Assembly: GCA_016125275.1 (NCBI GenBank)
Contig: WGMB01000003.1
Span: forward strand, 682,001-746,000
Origin: Acidobacteriota bacterium
GTDB taxonomy: Bacteria; Acidobacteriota; Terriglobia; Bryobacterales; UBA6623
Direction: 5' to 3'
DNA length: 64,000 nt
This document shows positions 1-9,496 of the stretch, one piece after another. The position numbers and the translations under genes were made by a program. Within the stretch, counting starts at the first letter, position 1. Each line of letters begins with the position of its first letter. A model generated the notes under the pieces. That model was given only the letters and a program-made list of their open reading frames with translations. It did not search any database and was not told the DNA's origin.

Positions 1-658
1 GCGGCGTCCCCGGCGTATCGTCCTCCGCGGAGAACCAGCGGCCCAGCAATGGCTGTACGCCCAGCGCCGGCAGAACTCCCTGCGTCACCGTGACGGTATG
101 GACCTGGTCCGGGTCGCCCGCGCCGGTCAGCGTCGCGGCCCCCTGCCCCCAGACGCCGAACTCCTCGAAGGCCTCCGAGCTCTCCCTCCAAACCGCATAG
201 AGGCCAGGCCCAAAACCCATGTCGTTGGAACGCCGGCCGTGCAGCTCGCCGGAGTTGAACACGCCCACCAGCGCGTCGGCGTCCGGGTAAGGCAGCGGCC
301 GGATCAGCACCGCGTTCACCACGCTGAAGATGGCCGTGTTAGCCCCGATGCCCAGCGCCAGCGAAAGGATCGCTGCGGCGCTGAAACCGGGGTTCCGGCG
401 GATCATCCGAAGTGCATGGCGGGCGTCCCGCAGCAGCCCTTCCAAAAAGGTCCAAGTGTTCATCCTGTAGATCTCCTCGCGGATCAAAGTCGGGCTGCCG
501 AGCTTCCTGCGCGCGGCCTCGCGCGCCGCCTGGGGGTCCATGCCGCGCGCAATCAGCTCCTCGGTCGTCACGTCCAGGTAGAACTCCAGCTCCTCGCGCT
601 GCTCGGCGTCAGCCTCGTCGCGCCGCCGGAAGCGCCGCCAGCTCTCGAGCCAGCTCAT
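1..658 (-). CDS. ABC transporter permease, MacB/ADOP family (N-terminal part, cut by window edge)
   Basis: Integral inner-membrane permease of the acidobacterial 'ADOP' type. The reading frame opens with ATG at 658 ([10 protein letters not shown]) and stays open to the left edge, giving about 219 residues. A charged helical N-terminal region of about 60-70 residues ([19 protein letters not shown]) is typical of ADOP proteins. It is followed by [24 protein letters not shown], then a first membrane helix ([20 protein letters not shown]) and the start of the MacB periplasmic domain ([15 protein letters not shown]). The ATG overlaps the TGA stop of the upstream padR-like gene by 4 bp, so the two are translationally coupled. 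ADOP permeases usually carry two such modules and may work in efflux of peptides or lipids; the substrate cannot be read from the sequence. Confidence 0.85.
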   Translation of the reverse strand, partial: MSWLESWRRFRRRDEADAEQREELEFYLDVTTEELIARGMDPQAAREAARRKLGSPTLIREEIYRMNTWTFLEGLLRDARHALRMIRRNPGFSAAAILSLALGIGANTAIFSVVNAVLIRPLPYPDADALVGVFNSGELHGRRSNDMGFGPGLYAVWRESSEAFEEFGVWGQGAATLTGAGDPDQVHTVTVTQGVLPALGVQPLLGRWFSAEDDTPGTP

Positions 659-1014
659 GAGCGGCCCTCTTCGGCCGGGTTCAGAATGCGGCCGATCGCC
701 CGCACCAACTCCTCCCAGCGAGAGGTCTGCGCCGCCAGTTGCTTCCTGCCTTCGGGCGTCAGCCGGTAGTACTTGGCGCGGCGGTTGTTCTCCGAAGTCC
801 CCCAGAACGAGGCGAGCCAGCCGCGGTTCTCCAGGCGACGCAAGGCCGGGTAGAGCGAGCCGTGCTCGACCTGCAGCACCTCCTCGGACCCCTTCTCGAT
901 GGCATGGGCGATCGTCTGGCCATGCGCCGGCCCCAGGACCAGCGTCTTGAGGATCAGCATGTCGAGGGTCCCTTGGACCATCTCGGATTGCAGCGGCGAT
1001 TCGCGTCTTGGCAT
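655..1014 (-). CDS. PadR family transcriptional regulator
   Basis: 119-residue winged-helix repressor. The sequence shows the PadR pattern: [22 protein letters not shown] (helix 1 region), [20 protein letters not shown] (recognition helix with the characteristic GSLYPAL) and [19 protein letters not shown] (wing). It lies directly upstream of an ADOP permease with a 4-bp ATGA overlap. This padR-permease pair is a common acidobacterial arrangement in which the regulator is thought to control its own operon. Start at 1014 ([15 protein letters not shown]) gives the usual family length; an internal ATG at residue 12 is possible. Confidence 0.9.
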   Translation of the reverse strand: MPRRESPLQSEMVQGTLDMLILKTLVLGPAHGQTIAHAIEKGSEEVLQVEHGSLYPALRRLENRGWLASFWGTSENNRRAKYYRLTPEGRKQLAAQTSRWEELVRAIGRILNPAEEGRS

Positions 1015-1156
1015 GTCTTCCTGTCGATGACCGACTAGAGCGTGAACCCGTATCTTAACCCCGTTTTCGCCGCGTTTACAGTGTTTTTACAGATCACCTG
1101 CAGGAACGCCGTCGCCTTCCGCGCCGCGCCGGGGAACATCGCCCCGCCGCCTGCCG

Positions 1157-1162
1157 TATACG
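1157..1162 (+). promoter_or_regulatory. Putative -10 element for a leaderless start
   Basis: TATACG at 1157-1162 ends 6 nt before the ATG at 1169, the spacing expected if transcription begins at the start codon. No Shine-Dalgarno sequence lies in between. No good -35 is visible. Confidence 0.35.
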
Positions 1163-1168
1163 CTGTCC

Positions 1169-1990
1169 ATGAGCTTGTTGCGGCCCTGCGCCGCCGTCTT
1201 CGCCCTGCTGGCGGCCGTGGCCCCGACGCTGCCGGCCCAAACCGCCGCCGTCCAGGACCTTCCGCTGACCGCCGAGCAGCGACAGCAGCTCGTGGGCGTC
1301 TACTCCGTCGCCCCGCCCGACGCACAGGCCCCCGCCGCGCGCGTCCGCGTCTTCGAGCAGGACGGCGCGCTGCTGGCCGCCTTCAACGACAACGCTCCCA
1401 CCCGCCTGCTCTCCCAGGGCGACAACGTCTTTCGCCCCGAAGCCGCCGCCGACTTCGAGGTCGCCTTCACGCTCGTCGACGGCCGCGCCCGCAAGGTCTC
1501 CATCACCTCGCCGGGCGGCGTCATGACCGGCGTCCTCGTCGAAACCGCGCCCGACGCGATTCCGCCCTTCGTCTCCCCCACCAGCGGCCCGCTGTATGAC
1601 GAGATCGCCCGCCTCGACGCCGCCCTGTTCGACGCCGCCTTCGTCGCCTGCGACGCCCAAAAGTGGGACGCCTTTCTGGCCGACGACGTCGAGTTCTACC
1701 ACGACCGCGGCGGCTTCACCCAAGGCCGCGCCGTCAAGGCCCCGGCCGACTGCCCGCGCGAGCAAGGGGTCGCTCGCCGCCTGGTCGAAGGCAGCCTCGA
1801 AGTCTTTCCCATCCAGGGTTACGGAGCCGTCGAGCGGGGGACGCACTGCTTCCTGCAACAAGGCGGCGCGACGCCCGGCATTGCCCAGTTCGTGCACCTG
1901 TGGGCCAAGGGCGACGACGGCTGGAAGGTCGCCCGCATCCTGAGCTTCGACCACCGCCCCGACAGCGCCGGCCTCTGCCCCAAGCCTTAG
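1169..1990 (+). CDS. Secreted protein with DUF3471-like and NTF2/DUF4440-like domains
   Basis: 273 residues. A signal peptide is clear (hydrophobic AAVFALLAAVAPTLPAQ, cleavage near residue 24). Residues of about 35-125 (LTAEQRQQLVGVYSVAPPD.., ..VFRPEAAADFEVAFTL) resemble the small beta-sandwich DUF3471 domain that often follows secreted hydrolase domains. Residues of about 140-270 (YDEIARLDAALFDAAFVACDAQKWDAFLADDVEFYHDRGG.., ..WKVARILSFDHRP) fit the SnoaL/NTF2-like fold of DUF4440 proteins. No catalytic role can be assigned. It converges on the neighbouring propeller lipoprotein gene, and the two stop codons overlap by 4 bp. Confidence 0.75.
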   Translation: MSLLRPCAAVFALLAAVAPTLPAQTAAVQDLPLTAEQRQQLVGVYSVAPPDAQAPAARVRVFEQDGALLAAFNDNAPTRLLSQGDNVFRPEAAADFEVAFTLVDGRARKVSITSPGGVMTGVLVETAPDAIPPFVSPTSGPLYDEIARLDAALFDAAFVACDAQKWDAFLADDVEFYHDRGGFTQGRAVKAPADCPREQGVARRLVEGSLEVFPIQGYGAVERGTHCFLQQGGATPGIAQFVHLWAKGDDGWKVARILSFDHRPDSAGLCPKP

Positions 1991-3120
1991 CGCTCCAGCG
2001 CCAGAAAGCGGTCCGCCCCCGCCTCGAGGTCCAGCGTCTGCCGCACGGCCTTCGAGCCCGTGCGGATCTGGAACAGCGCCGCGCTGGTCGTGGAATTCAC
2101 CAGCAAATCGCGTCCGTCGGCCGTGATCGCCATCTCCTTGATCGTGAACGCCGGCAGCGGAATCTCGCTCGTCAGCAAGAACGTGGCCGTGTCGACCACG
2201 GCCACCCCTCGCTCCTGGTTGCGCCCCACATACAGCGTCGAGCCGTTGGGGTGCAGCGCCAGCCCGCCGCTGGTCAGCGCGCCCAGGCTGAGCTGGGCGG
2301 AGACCGTCTGCGTCAGCACATCCACGGCAAACGCCCTCACGCCGGCGTCGGTGGCGTAGAGCATCGTCCCGTCCAGGCCCGCCGCGAGCTCGCGAAAGCG
2401 CGCCGAGGCGGTCGGATGGGCGACCCGGAAAACGATCGACCGCCTCGACAGGTCGTACCCCAGGATCTCGCCCGGCTGCCCGTCGAGGCTGTCGGTCGCC
2501 AGGTACAGCACGCTCCCATCCGGCGAGAACGCCGCGGGCCCGGCCCCGTCCGGCGACGGGCCGACGCCGTCGGGCAGGTCGATCCGGCCGGCCACCCGCA
2601 GCGGCCCGGGCAGGATCTCGACGATCGCGCCCGGCTGAGCCGGCCCCGTCGAGCCGTCGCGAGGCGGGTGCAGCACGTACAAGGCCCCGCTCGGCGCATC
2701 GGCCAAAAAGCGTGCGCTGCGCAGCGGCAGCGCCACCGCGTCGGTCGCCGCGCCGGTCTGCAGGTCGAGTTCCACCACGCGATCAGCGGCGGCGTCCAGC
2801 GCGTAGGCGACGGTCTGCTGGCGGAGGACCAAGCCCCGCAAGCTCAGCGGCTCGGTGATCGGAACCCGCCCGGAGACCTCCACGCGGCGGTCCGTCTTGC
2901 GCAGCGCCGCCAGGCTATCCACGCCCGCCCGCTTCCCCCCGGCGCCCTCGGCCCGGAGTCCCGGCGAGTCATCGAAGGCCTCGGCGAGGGTCCCGACGTA
3001 CTCCATCTCGTCTTCGGGGCTGTCGCGCTGGTCTTCGAGATCGGGGGGCGCGCAGCCCAGCAGCGCCAGGGCCGCCACGGCCGCCAGCCCAAACCGCCCC
3101 ACTGGGTCCTTCCGGGCCAT
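1987..3120 (-). CDS. Beta-propeller lipoprotein (YncE-like)
   Basis: 377 residues. The N-terminus is a lipoprotein signal with a lipobox (AALALLGCAPPD; Cys at about residue 23), so the protein is probably membrane anchored. The body is made of repeated blades of the YncE/WD40 type: FSPDGSVLYLATDSLDGQPGEILGYDLSR, LDGTMLYATDAGVRAFAVDV, LHPNGSTLYVGRNQERGVAVVDTA and ITADGRDLLVNSTTSAALFQI. It lies 4 nt downstream of the TIGR03437-type gene and is presumably co-transcribed with it. Propellers of this kind bind ligands or proteins; no enzyme motif is seen. Confidence 0.8.
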   Translation of the reverse strand: MARKDPVGRFGLAAVAALALLGCAPPDLEDQRDSPEDEMEYVGTLAEAFDDSPGLRAEGAGGKRAGVDSLAALRKTDRRVEVSGRVPITEPLSLRGLVLRQQTVAYALDAAADRVVELDLQTGAATDAVALPLRSARFLADAPSGALYVLHPPRDGSTGPAQPGAIVEILPGPLRVAGRIDLPDGVGPSPDGAGPAAFSPDGSVLYLATDSLDGQPGEILGYDLSRRSIVFRVAHPTASARFRELAAGLDGTMLYATDAGVRAFAVDVLTQTVSAQLSLGALTSGGLALHPNGSTLYVGRNQERGVAVVDTATFLLTSEIPLPAFTIKEMAITADGRDLLVNSTTSAALFQIRTGSKAVRQTLDLEAGADRFLALER

Positions 3121-3124
3121 CGCG

Positions 3125-4789
3125 TCAGTCCCTCACCGCCACGGTGTTCATCTGCCAAGCCCCAAAAATCGCCGCCGCGTCGTCGAGGCCGGCGGCGCTG
3201 GCCCGGGGCGGGCTCTTGGAGACCACCCCCAGGGCGATCCAGGCGTCGACCGCCCACTTGCGGTTCGCCGTGGCCGGCAGTTGCGCCGTGATGTAGTCCG
3301 GCACGATCAGCGCGCCGGCCGCCGCGGAGGTCACACAGACGAAGCGGCCGGAGGCGTCGTGCGCCACGCTGTACGCCTCGCCCCAAATCACGGCTTGGTC
3401 CTGCACATCGCCCGGCGTCCATTCCAGCGTCAACGGCCGCCCGCTCCGCACCTCCGTCAGCGCCGCCCGGTCGCCGATCCGCAGCGGAGCGCGCGCCGTC
3501 GCTTCGCCCTCCACATTGCCCACGTCCGCCCCGCCGGCGGCGGTCGTGCGAACCGCGTCGCCCTCCCGCACCACGGCCTCGCCGTCAGCGGTCGGCGCCG
3601 ACGAGAGGACCTCCAGAAACGACTGCGGAAACAGGCTGCGGCCCACCAGCAGGCTCCGGCCGCCCACGTTCAGGGTCAGCGCTTCGCCCGCATCCAGCGA
3701 AGGGTCCGGCACGGGATTCATGGCGCGCCCGCGCAACGTGTCGCCGCGGAACGCCAAGGTCTTGCAGCTCCCCTCCGGCGGCATCACGAGCTGGTTGAAG
3801 TAGAAGTCCGACATCGCCGGCTGGACGAAGTAGCCGCCGGCAAGCTCCGTGGTGAAGGGCTCGGCCGGCTCCGAATCGACCTCGCGCAGCACGTCGAACA
3901 CCGCCGTCAGCAGGCTCCCCACGCGTCCGCCGCCCGCCAGCGACGCCACCAGCGGGTTGAAGCCGTCCTCGCAGGCCGAGCCGTCAGCCGAGATCGCCAT
4001 GGACACCGAGTTGCTGACGACGGTCCCGTTGGTCCGCACCAGCACCGGCGCATAGCAGCCCAGCGGCGCGTCGGCGGGGATCTCGAAGACGATCTGGTCG
4101 ACGCCCGAGCAGCACGGCGTCCGGCCGGAGTACAGCTTGTTCGTCACGCGCGCCCCGCCCACGAAGATCTCCACCTCGACCGGCAGGTCCCCCGCGAACG
4201 GCGCGTCCCGGTCCGGGTTGAGGGCCGCCCCCAGGCCTGTGCCCCACAGCGTGACGATCTGGCCGGGCCTGGCGGCCACGCGGCGCGAGTTGATCGGCTG
4301 CTCGGTCTGGCTGACGAAGTTCTGCGTGACGCTCGGGCCGAACCCGGCGCTGTTGACCGCGAATAGGCCCACGCTCGACTCGACCACGGTGATCGGCGAC
4401 CAATTGCCGGCTTCGCCGTCGTAGCTCACGCGCACCGCCACGCGCCCCAGCGGCGCGTCTGACGGCAGGACGGCGTTGATCTGCCCGGCCGCCACGAACA
4501 GCGGCAGGGCGCTGCGGCAGTCCTCGCCCCGGCAGACCTCCACGGAGACCCCTGCGAGGCTCGCGCCCAGCGGAAACTCCGACACGATGGCCGGCTCGGC
4601 GGGCCCTAGGTCCCGGCCGAACAGCGAGAAGATCGAGCCCCTTGCGATCGCCCCGTTCGGCAACCCCTCCGGCGCGAAGCTGGCGGCGTTGAGAATCCCT
4701 CGGTAGTAGAGGAAGGGTCGCGCGGAGGCCGGCGCGACGAGCAGCGCCGTGAGAGCCAAGCCGGAGAGCAGGCGTGCGACAGGCGGCAT
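3125..4789 (-). CDS. Secreted TIGR03437-type protein (Solibacter C-terminal domain family)
   Basis: 554 residues with a signal peptide (LLSGLALTALLVAPASARP). The mature N-terminus carries the hallmark of the family: YYRGILNAASFAPEGLPNGAIARGSIFSLFGRDLGP, then QINAVLPSDAPLGRVAVRVS and GFGPSVTQNF..., and later a block with IVTLWGTGLGAALNPDRDAPFAGDLPVEVEIFVGGA and VDQIVFEIPADAPLGCYAPVLVRTNG. These are the Ig-like repeats usually found at the C-terminus of large secreted proteins in Solibacter relatives; here they form the first half. The remainder (about residues 270-554) is not recognised. It is probably extracellular and forms a two-gene unit with the downstream lipoprotein. Confidence 0.8.
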   Translation of the reverse strand: MPPVARLLSGLALTALLVAPASARPFLYYRGILNAASFAPEGLPNGAIARGSIFSLFGRDLGPAEPAIVSEFPLGASLAGVSVEVCRGEDCRSALPLFVAAGQINAVLPSDAPLGRVAVRVSYDGEAGNWSPITVVESSVGLFAVNSAGFGPSVTQNFVSQTEQPINSRRVAARPGQIVTLWGTGLGAALNPDRDAPFAGDLPVEVEIFVGGARVTNKLYSGRTPCCSGVDQIVFEIPADAPLGCYAPVLVRTNGTVVSNSVSMAISADGSACEDGFNPLVASLAGGGRVGSLLTAVFDVLREVDSEPAEPFTTELAGGYFVQPAMSDFYFNQLVMPPEGSCKTLAFRGDTLRGRAMNPVPDPSLDAGEALTLNVGGRSLLVGRSLFPQSFLEVLSSAPTADGEAVVREGDAVRTTAAGGADVGNVEGEATARAPLRIGDRAALTEVRSGRPLTLEWTPGDVQDQAVIWGEAYSVAHDASGRFVCVTSAAAGALIVPDYITAQLPATANRKWAVDAWIALGVVSKSPPRASAAGLDDAAAIFGAWQMNTVAVRD

Positions 4790-4813
4790 AGCGGCCTCGG
4801 TCCGGACCGCCCC

Positions 4814-4819
4814 AGTATA
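4814..4819 (-). promoter_or_regulatory. Putative -10 element (TATACT) for the TIGR03437 gene
   Basis: On the minus strand TATACT lies 24 nt upstream of the ATG at 4789, leaving a short leader. It is in the 61-nt gap between this gene and the antiporter gene, which ends at 4851. Confidence 0.35.
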
Positions 4820-4850
4820 CCCCGCCTCGGCGGCCTATCCGACCGCCTTT

Positions 4851-6839
4851 TCAGGAGGCGCTCACGCCCCCCGCCAGCAGCCGCCGGGCCTCGTCGCGCT
4901 CGTTCGGGGCCCCCAGCAGCGCCGCCAAGTCGCCGGGCAGCAAGGCGACCTCCGGCCCCGGATTCGGCAGCGCCACTCCGTCCCGCACCAGCGCCACAAT
5001 CGACGCGCCCGTCTCCCGCCGCAAGTCCAGCTCCCCGATCGTGCGGCCCACGCCCGGCGTCCCCACGCAGACCTCCGCCCAGCCGATCTCCAGCGCCGGA
5101 TGCGCCCGGCCGATTGTATCGAGCACGGTGGCGCAAGCCGGCGGCAACGCCTCCCCGCTCATGGGTGCGTACATCTCCTGCCGCACCGCTTCGCTGAAGG
5201 CGTAGATCCGCTCGGCGGGCGCGTTGTAGCGCGTCAAAACCTGCCGCACCATCGCCAGCCCGGCCTCGAACTCCGGTTGCACCGCCGACCACACGCCGAT
5301 CTCCCTTAGCTCCTGCATGTGCTCGGCATACAGCGCCCGCGCCACCACCTCGATTCCCGGCTGGGCCTCCCGCGCCTTCACCACCACCATCTTCATCGTC
5401 TCGGCATCCGGAATGGTCAAGAACAGCAGCCGAGCGCGGCCGACGCCGGCCGCCTCCAGCGTTTGCGGACGCGTCGCATCGCCCCAGATCGCCGGCAACC
5501 CGTTGCGCAGGCACTCGGCGATGTTCTCGTGGTCGAAGTCCACCACCAGGTAGGGCACGCCGATCCGCCCCATCACCTGCACCGCCGCCCGCCCTGTGCG
5601 CCCGTAGCCGGCAACGATCACATGATCAGCTAATCCCTGTTCGGGCAAGTGGAAGGTCTGCAGCGGCTCGTCCTGCGGGACCAGCCGCCGCCAACGCGCA
5701 TACAGCGGCCCTGACAGCCCGGCCAGCGCCGGCGACAGCACCATCGTCGCCAGCGTCGCGGTCAATGCCAGCGAGTAGACCTCCTGCGAAATCGACTGCG
5801 TCGAAACGCCCATCCGCGCCAGCACGAACGCGAACTCGCCGATCTGCGCCAACCCCAGCCCCACGATGAACGGCGCGCGGTTGCCGTACCCGAACCAGCG
5901 GGTTAGCAAGCCGAAGATGACCGCCTTGCCCACAATCACCAGCGCGACCGTCAGCGCCACCTCGCCGAAATTCTCGACCAGGAACATCGGGTCGAACAGC
6001 ATGCCCGCCGACGCGAAGAACAACAGCCCAAAGATGTCCCGCAGCGGCACGATGTCCGCCAGCGCCTGGTGGCTCAGCTCCGACTCCGACAGCACCATCC
6101 CCGCCACGAACGCCCCAAACGCAAACGACAGCCCGAACAGGTAGGTGCCGTACCCGACGCCGACCCCCAGCGCCAGCACCGCCACCAGAAACAGCTCATG
6201 GTCGCGCCAATGCACGATCTTCTTCAGAGCCCACGGAATCAACCGCGTGCCCACGAAGATCATCGCCGCCAAAAAGCCTACGGCCTGCAACGCCGCCAGC
6301 CCCAGCGCGGGCAGAGCCTTCTCCAGGTCGTTCAGCTTGGGCAGCACGATCAGCAGCGGCGCCACCGCCAAGTCCTGCACGATCAGCAGCCCGATCATCA
6401 CTCGGCTCGCCAGCGTGTTCGCCGTGCCCTGCGCCAGCAGAATCTTCAGCGTCACCATCGTGCTCGACAGCGCGATCATCGCCCCGAACCACACCGACTC
6501 GATCCCGCCCCAGCCCAACACCCCGCTGCCGATCGCGTAGCCCAGCAGGATGGAGAGCACGATCTGAATCGGCCCGCCGATCAGCGCGATCTTGCGCACC
6601 GGGGCCAGATCCTTGAACGACACCTCCATCCCCAGTGCGAACAGCAGCAAGGCGACGCCGATCTCCGCCAACAGCTCGATCTCGTGGATCTCCACCACCG
6701 TCGGCCCCGCCGTATTCGGCCCCACCAGCACGCCGGCCACGATGTAGCCCACCAGCAACGGCTGTCCCAGCCGCTGCGCGATCAGCCCGCCGATCAGCGC
6801 GGCGCACACGATCAAGACGATGTCGGCGGCGATTCCCAT
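4851..6839 (-). CDS. CPA2 family monovalent cation:proton antiporter (KefB/YbaL-like) with RCK domain
   Basis: 662 residues. About 380 N-terminal residues form a multi-helix Na+/H+ exchanger domain ([78 protein letters not shown]). A cytoplasmic TrkA-N/RCK domain follows at about 395-520 with the nucleotide-binding [14 protein letters not shown] and the acidic VVDFDHEN. A TrkA-C-like segment lies at about 575-655 ([25 protein letters not shown]). It should exchange K+ or Na+ for protons at the inner membrane, gated by nucleotide. It diverges from the sodium:solute symporter, and both promoters share the same AT-rich patch at 6849-6856. Confidence 0.92.
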   Translation of the reverse strand: MGIAADIVLIVCAALIGGLIAQRLGQPLLVGYIVAGVLVGPNTAGPTVVEIHEIELLAEIGVALLLFALGMEVSFKDLAPVRKIALIGGPIQIVLSILLGYAIGSGVLGWGGIESVWFGAMIALSSTMVTLKILLAQGTANTLASRVMIGLLIVQDLAVAPLLIVLPKLNDLEKALPALGLAALQAVGFLAAMIFVGTRLIPWALKKIVHWRDHELFLVAVLALGVGVGYGTYLFGLSFAFGAFVAGMVLSESELSHQALADIVPLRDIFGLLFFASAGMLFDPMFLVENFGEVALTVALVIVGKAVIFGLLTRWFGYGNRAPFIVGLGLAQIGEFAFVLARMGVSTQSISQEVYSLALTATLATMVLSPALAGLSGPLYARWRRLVPQDEPLQTFHLPEQGLADHVIVAGYGRTGRAAVQVMGRIGVPYLVVDFDHENIAECLRNGLPAIWGDATRPQTLEAAGVGRARLLFLTIPDAETMKMVVVKAREAQPGIEVVARALYAEHMQELREIGVWSAVQPEFEAGLAMVRQVLTRYNAPAERIYAFSEAVRQEMYAPMSGEALPPACATVLDTIGRAHPALEIGWAEVCVGTPGVGRTIGELDLRRETGASIVALVRDGVALPNPGPEVALLPGDLAALLGAPNERDEARRLLAGGVSAS

Positions 6840-6849
6840 CTCTCCACGA

Positions 6850-6855
6850 TATAAT
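6850..6855 (+). promoter_or_regulatory. Consensus -10 (TATAAT) in the divergent antiporter/symporter region
   Basis: TATAAT at 6850-6855 is a perfect consensus -10 for the plus-strand symporter, whose GTG at 6865 lies 9 nt further on. The same patch read on the other strand (TTATAT) sits just before the antiporter start at 6839, so the two divergent promoters appear to overlap. No convincing -35 was found. Confidence 0.4.
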
Positions 6856-6864
6856 CCGCTGCTC

Positions 6865-8334
6865 GTGGCCGTCGCTGATCAAATCGTCCTGCTGGGCTAT
6901 CTCGCGCTGATCGTTGGATTGGGTATCGCCTTCCGGGGCCAGAAGAATCTGAAGGAATTCTTCCTCGGCGGCAACCGCATTCCGTGGCAGGCCGCGGCCA
7001 TGTCCGGCATCGCCACCATGCTCAGCGCCGTCGGCTACGTCGGCGCGCCCGGGCAAGCCTACGGCGGCGACTGGACCTACTTGCAGCTCCGCGTGGCCTA
7101 CCCCGGCGCGCTGCTCATCGCCTGGTTCTTCTTCCTGCCGTTCTTCTTCCGGCTGCAGGTCTACTCGGCCTACGAGTACCTGGAGCTGCGCTTCGACCGC
7201 AAGACGCGCCTGCTGGCGGCCACGCTGTTCGTGTTCCTCAAGCTCTTCTACGCCGGCGTCGGCATCTACGCCCCGGCGCTGATCGTGGTGGAGATGACCG
7301 GTCTTCCCTTCTGGGCCGTCGTCACCGCCATCGGCCTGCTCACCACCGTCTACACCACCCTCGGCGGCATCCGGGCGGTCATCTGGACCGACGCCGCCCA
7401 GTTCTTCGTGCTCACCGGAGGCCTGTTCGCCGCGCTCTGGTTCGTGCTCGGCAAGGTCGACGGCGGTTTCCTCGGCGCGGTCCACGGAGCCTATGACGCC
7501 GACAAGCTCAAGTTCTGGAACTTCTCCGCCAGCCTCGACACCGAGTTCACCTTCTGGGGCGCCCTGTTCGGCGGAACCTTCCTGCTGCTGAGCCAGTACG
7601 CCGCCGACCAGTCCGAGGTGCAACGCTTCCTCACCACGCCGGACCTGCGCGGCAGCCGGCTGGCGCTGGGCTGGTCGCTGGGAATCAACGCCCTCTACGG
7701 CATGATCCTGTTCTTCATCGGGACGGCTCTGTGGGTCTACCACCAGCAGTCGCCGCCCGCCGGCGGCCTACCCGCGCCGGACCAAGCCTTCCCGCGCTTC
7801 ATCCTCGACGAGTTCCCGGCCGGCTGGCGCGGCCTGCTGATCGCGGGCGTCTTCGCCGCAGCCATGTCCACCATCAGCTCCGTGCTCAACTCGCTGGCGA
7901 CGGTCTTCCTGCGGGACTTCTACCAGCCGTTGAGCGGCCGCGAGGGCTCGGTCAAGCTGGCCCGCCAGATGACGCTGGTGTTCGGCCTCGCCGCCACCGG
8001 CATCTCGCTCTATACGGACTCGTTCGGAGACATCCTGGTGGCCGCCGGCAAGATCCGCAACTTCTTCGGCGGCAGCCTGGTCGGCGCCTTCCTGCTGGGC
8101 ATCTTCTTCCGCCGCGCCAACGGCTTCGGGGCGTTTTGGGGCATCGTGGCGGGCTTCGCGGCGGTGGCGGCGCTGGGCTACACCACGGGCATCTCGTGGC
8201 TCTGGTACAGCGTCATCTCCACGGTCGTGTCCGTCGGAGTCGGCCTGTGGCTGAGCAATTCCGCGCCCGAGCCGCCCCCCGAAAAGCTCCACGGCCTCAC
8301 CTGGACCGACCGCAAGGCCGTCCGCCCCTCGTAG
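6865..8334 (+). CDS. Sodium:solute symporter (SSS family)
   Basis: 489 residues from the GTG at 6865. An upstream in-frame ATG at 6820 would start inside the antiporter gene and upstream of the TATAAT, so GTG is preferred. The protein has about 13 hydrophobic helices and SSS signatures: [21 protein letters not shown], the [29 protein letters not shown] loop, [36 protein letters not shown] and [23 protein letters not shown]. It should import a sugar, sugar acid or similar solute with Na+. Which solute is unknown. Its TAG stop (8332-8334) is the GTAG end of a palindromic repeat. Confidence 0.9.
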   Translation: MAVADQIVLLGYLALIVGLGIAFRGQKNLKEFFLGGNRIPWQAAAMSGIATMLSAVGYVGAPGQAYGGDWTYLQLRVAYPGALLIAWFFFLPFFFRLQVYSAYEYLELRFDRKTRLLAATLFVFLKLFYAGVGIYAPALIVVEMTGLPFWAVVTAIGLLTTVYTTLGGIRAVIWTDAAQFFVLTGGLFAALWFVLGKVDGGFLGAVHGAYDADKLKFWNFSASLDTEFTFWGALFGGTFLLLSQYAADQSEVQRFLTTPDLRGSRLALGWSLGINALYGMILFFIGTALWVYHQQSPPAGGLPAPDQAFPRFILDEFPAGWRGLLIAGVFAAAMSTISSVLNSLATVFLRDFYQPLSGREGSVKLARQMTLVFGLAATGISLYTDSFGDILVAAGKIRNFFGGSLVGAFLLGIFFRRANGFGAFWGIVAGFAAVAALGYTTGISWLWYSVISTVVSVGVGLWLSNSAPEPPPEKLHGLTWTDRKAVRPS

Positions 8335-8376
8335 CGCACGCCTCCCGGCGTGCCGCGGAGGCCGTCCCGGCCTCCG
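8331..8376 (+). repeat. REP-like palindromic repeat, copy 1 (left half)
   Basis: Left half of the repeat family: GTAGCGCACGCCTCC, an 18-nt hairpin of GCACGCC/GGCGTGC type, then GGAGGCC-GTCCC-GGCCTCC. The first four bases contain the symporter stop codon. Confidence 0.85.
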
Positions 8377-8387
8377 ATCCCCCGATG

Positions 8388-8397
8388 TGGTATACCA
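8388..8397 (+). promoter_or_regulatory. Palindrome TGGTATACCA overlapping a -10-like element
   Basis: A perfect 10-bp palindrome 6 nt upstream of the ATG at 8404. Its TATACC (8391-8396) is placed as the -10 of a leaderless transcript. A similar TGGTGTACCA occurs at 16701-16710 upstream of the Tat-exported SelA-like gene. Confidence 0.35.
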
Positions 8398-8403
8398 ACG
8401 CCG

Positions 8404-9366
8404 ATGCCTACCACGATCAACAGGCGGCGACTCCTGCAACTCGCCGCTGCGCTGTCCGCGACGCCGGCGCTGAGCGCGGCCGAAAAGCAATGGGAGGGGA
8501 TCTTCGTGATCATGCAGACTCCCTTCCTCGACGATCTGTCCATCGACGAGGACTGCCTGCGGAAGGAGACCGACTTTCTCTGCCGGGGCGGCGTTCACGG
8601 CGTGGTGTGGCCCGCGGGCGCGAGCGAAACCACCTCCATCTCGTTCAACGAGCGCATGCGCTATGCGCCGGCCGTGGTCAAGGAAGCCAAGGGCCGCACC
8701 ACCGTCCTGATCGGAGTTCACGGAGCGAACAAGTTCGAGGCGATGGAGTACGCCCGCTTCGCCGAGAAGATCGGCGCCGACGGCTTGCACGCCCTCGGAC
8801 CCACCGACGGCTACGGCGATAGCCAGTATCTCGAGGACTACTTCACCGCGATCGCGTCGGCGTCGAAGCTACCCCTGTGCATCCAGGTTTCGAACGGCGG
8901 GATGACGACCGATTTCCTGCTGCGCATGGCGGACAAGATTCCGTCGTTGCGAATTCTCAAACTCGAGGCCGGCAACGTTCCCCATGAGGTCACGCGAGTC
9001 GTCAAGGAGCGCAAGCGGACGCTGTTCCCCTCCACCGGCGGCGGCGCCATGAACCTCTACAGCGAGATGGAACGCGGCTCGGGCGGCACGATGGCGGGCG
9101 CCGGCTTCGCGGACATCCAGGCCCAAATCTGGGACTGGTATCACGAGGGCAAGAAGGAAGAGTCGCACGAGCTCTTCCAGAAATTCCTGCTGTCGGCCGT
9201 GCTCGAGCGGCGCACCACGTTCGTCCTGATGAAAGAGATTCTGCGGCGGCGGGGCGTCTTCAAGAACGTCATCATGCGCCGGACGAGCCGCTTCACCATG
9301 GACGCAGCGGACCTCCGAGAGCTCGATCAGATCATGGAGTTGCTCCAGCCCTACTTCAGGGTCTGA
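8404..9366 (+). CDS. Tat-exported dihydrodipicolinate synthase (DapA/NanA)-family protein
   Basis: 320 residues starting at ATG 8404. An upstream in-frame ATG at 8350 lies inside the repeat and is rejected. The N-terminus has a Tat-type leader (NRRRLLQLAAALSATPALSAAE). The rest follows the class I aldolase TIM-barrel of the DapA family: GIFVIMQTPFLDDLSID, CRGGVHGVVWPAGASE, VLIGVHGANKFEAMEYARFAEKIGADGLHAL, and LRILKLEAG, whose Lys would be the Schiff-base residue. The usual Tyr of YNxP is absent (CIQVSNGG). The family cleaves or condenses 2-keto acids; export to the periplasm is unusual. A homologue with the same leader type is at 54991-55950. Confidence 0.85.
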   Translation: MPTTINRRRLLQLAAALSATPALSAAEKQWEGIFVIMQTPFLDDLSIDEDCLRKETDFLCRGGVHGVVWPAGASETTSISFNERMRYAPAVVKEAKGRTTVLIGVHGANKFEAMEYARFAEKIGADGLHALGPTDGYGDSQYLEDYFTAIASASKLPLCIQVSNGGMTTDFLLRMADKIPSLRILKLEAGNVPHEVTRVVKERKRTLFPSTGGGAMNLYSEMERGSGGTMAGAGFADIQAQIWDWYHEGKKEESHELFQKFLLSAVLERRTTFVLMKEILRRRGVFKNVIMRRTSRFTMDAADLRELDQIMELLQPYFRV

Positions 9367-9425
9367 CCCAACAAACGACCGTCGCCGGGTCCTGACCGGC
9401 ACGCCCGCCGCCTTTAGCAAGCTCC

Positions 9426-9482
9426 GTAGCGCACGCCTCCAGGCGTGCAGCGGAGGCCGTCCCGGCCTCCGGCGTGCACTAC
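9426..9482 (+). repeat. REP-like palindromic repeat, copy 2 (internally deleted)
   Basis: Left half (9426-9471) identical in layout to the full copies, joined directly to a degraded right end (GGCGTGCACTAC). The middle GTCGTCGG/CCGACGAC hairpin is missing. It lies between the convergent DapA-like and esterase genes. Confidence 0.8.
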
Positions 9483-9496
9483 ACGCCGGCCCCTCT

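Noticed and set aside
1042-1599. Frame of 185 codons overlapping the start of the NTF2-like gene
   Set aside because: Arg/Pro-rich translation without pattern. The overlapping frame from 1169 has a signal peptide and recognisable domains.
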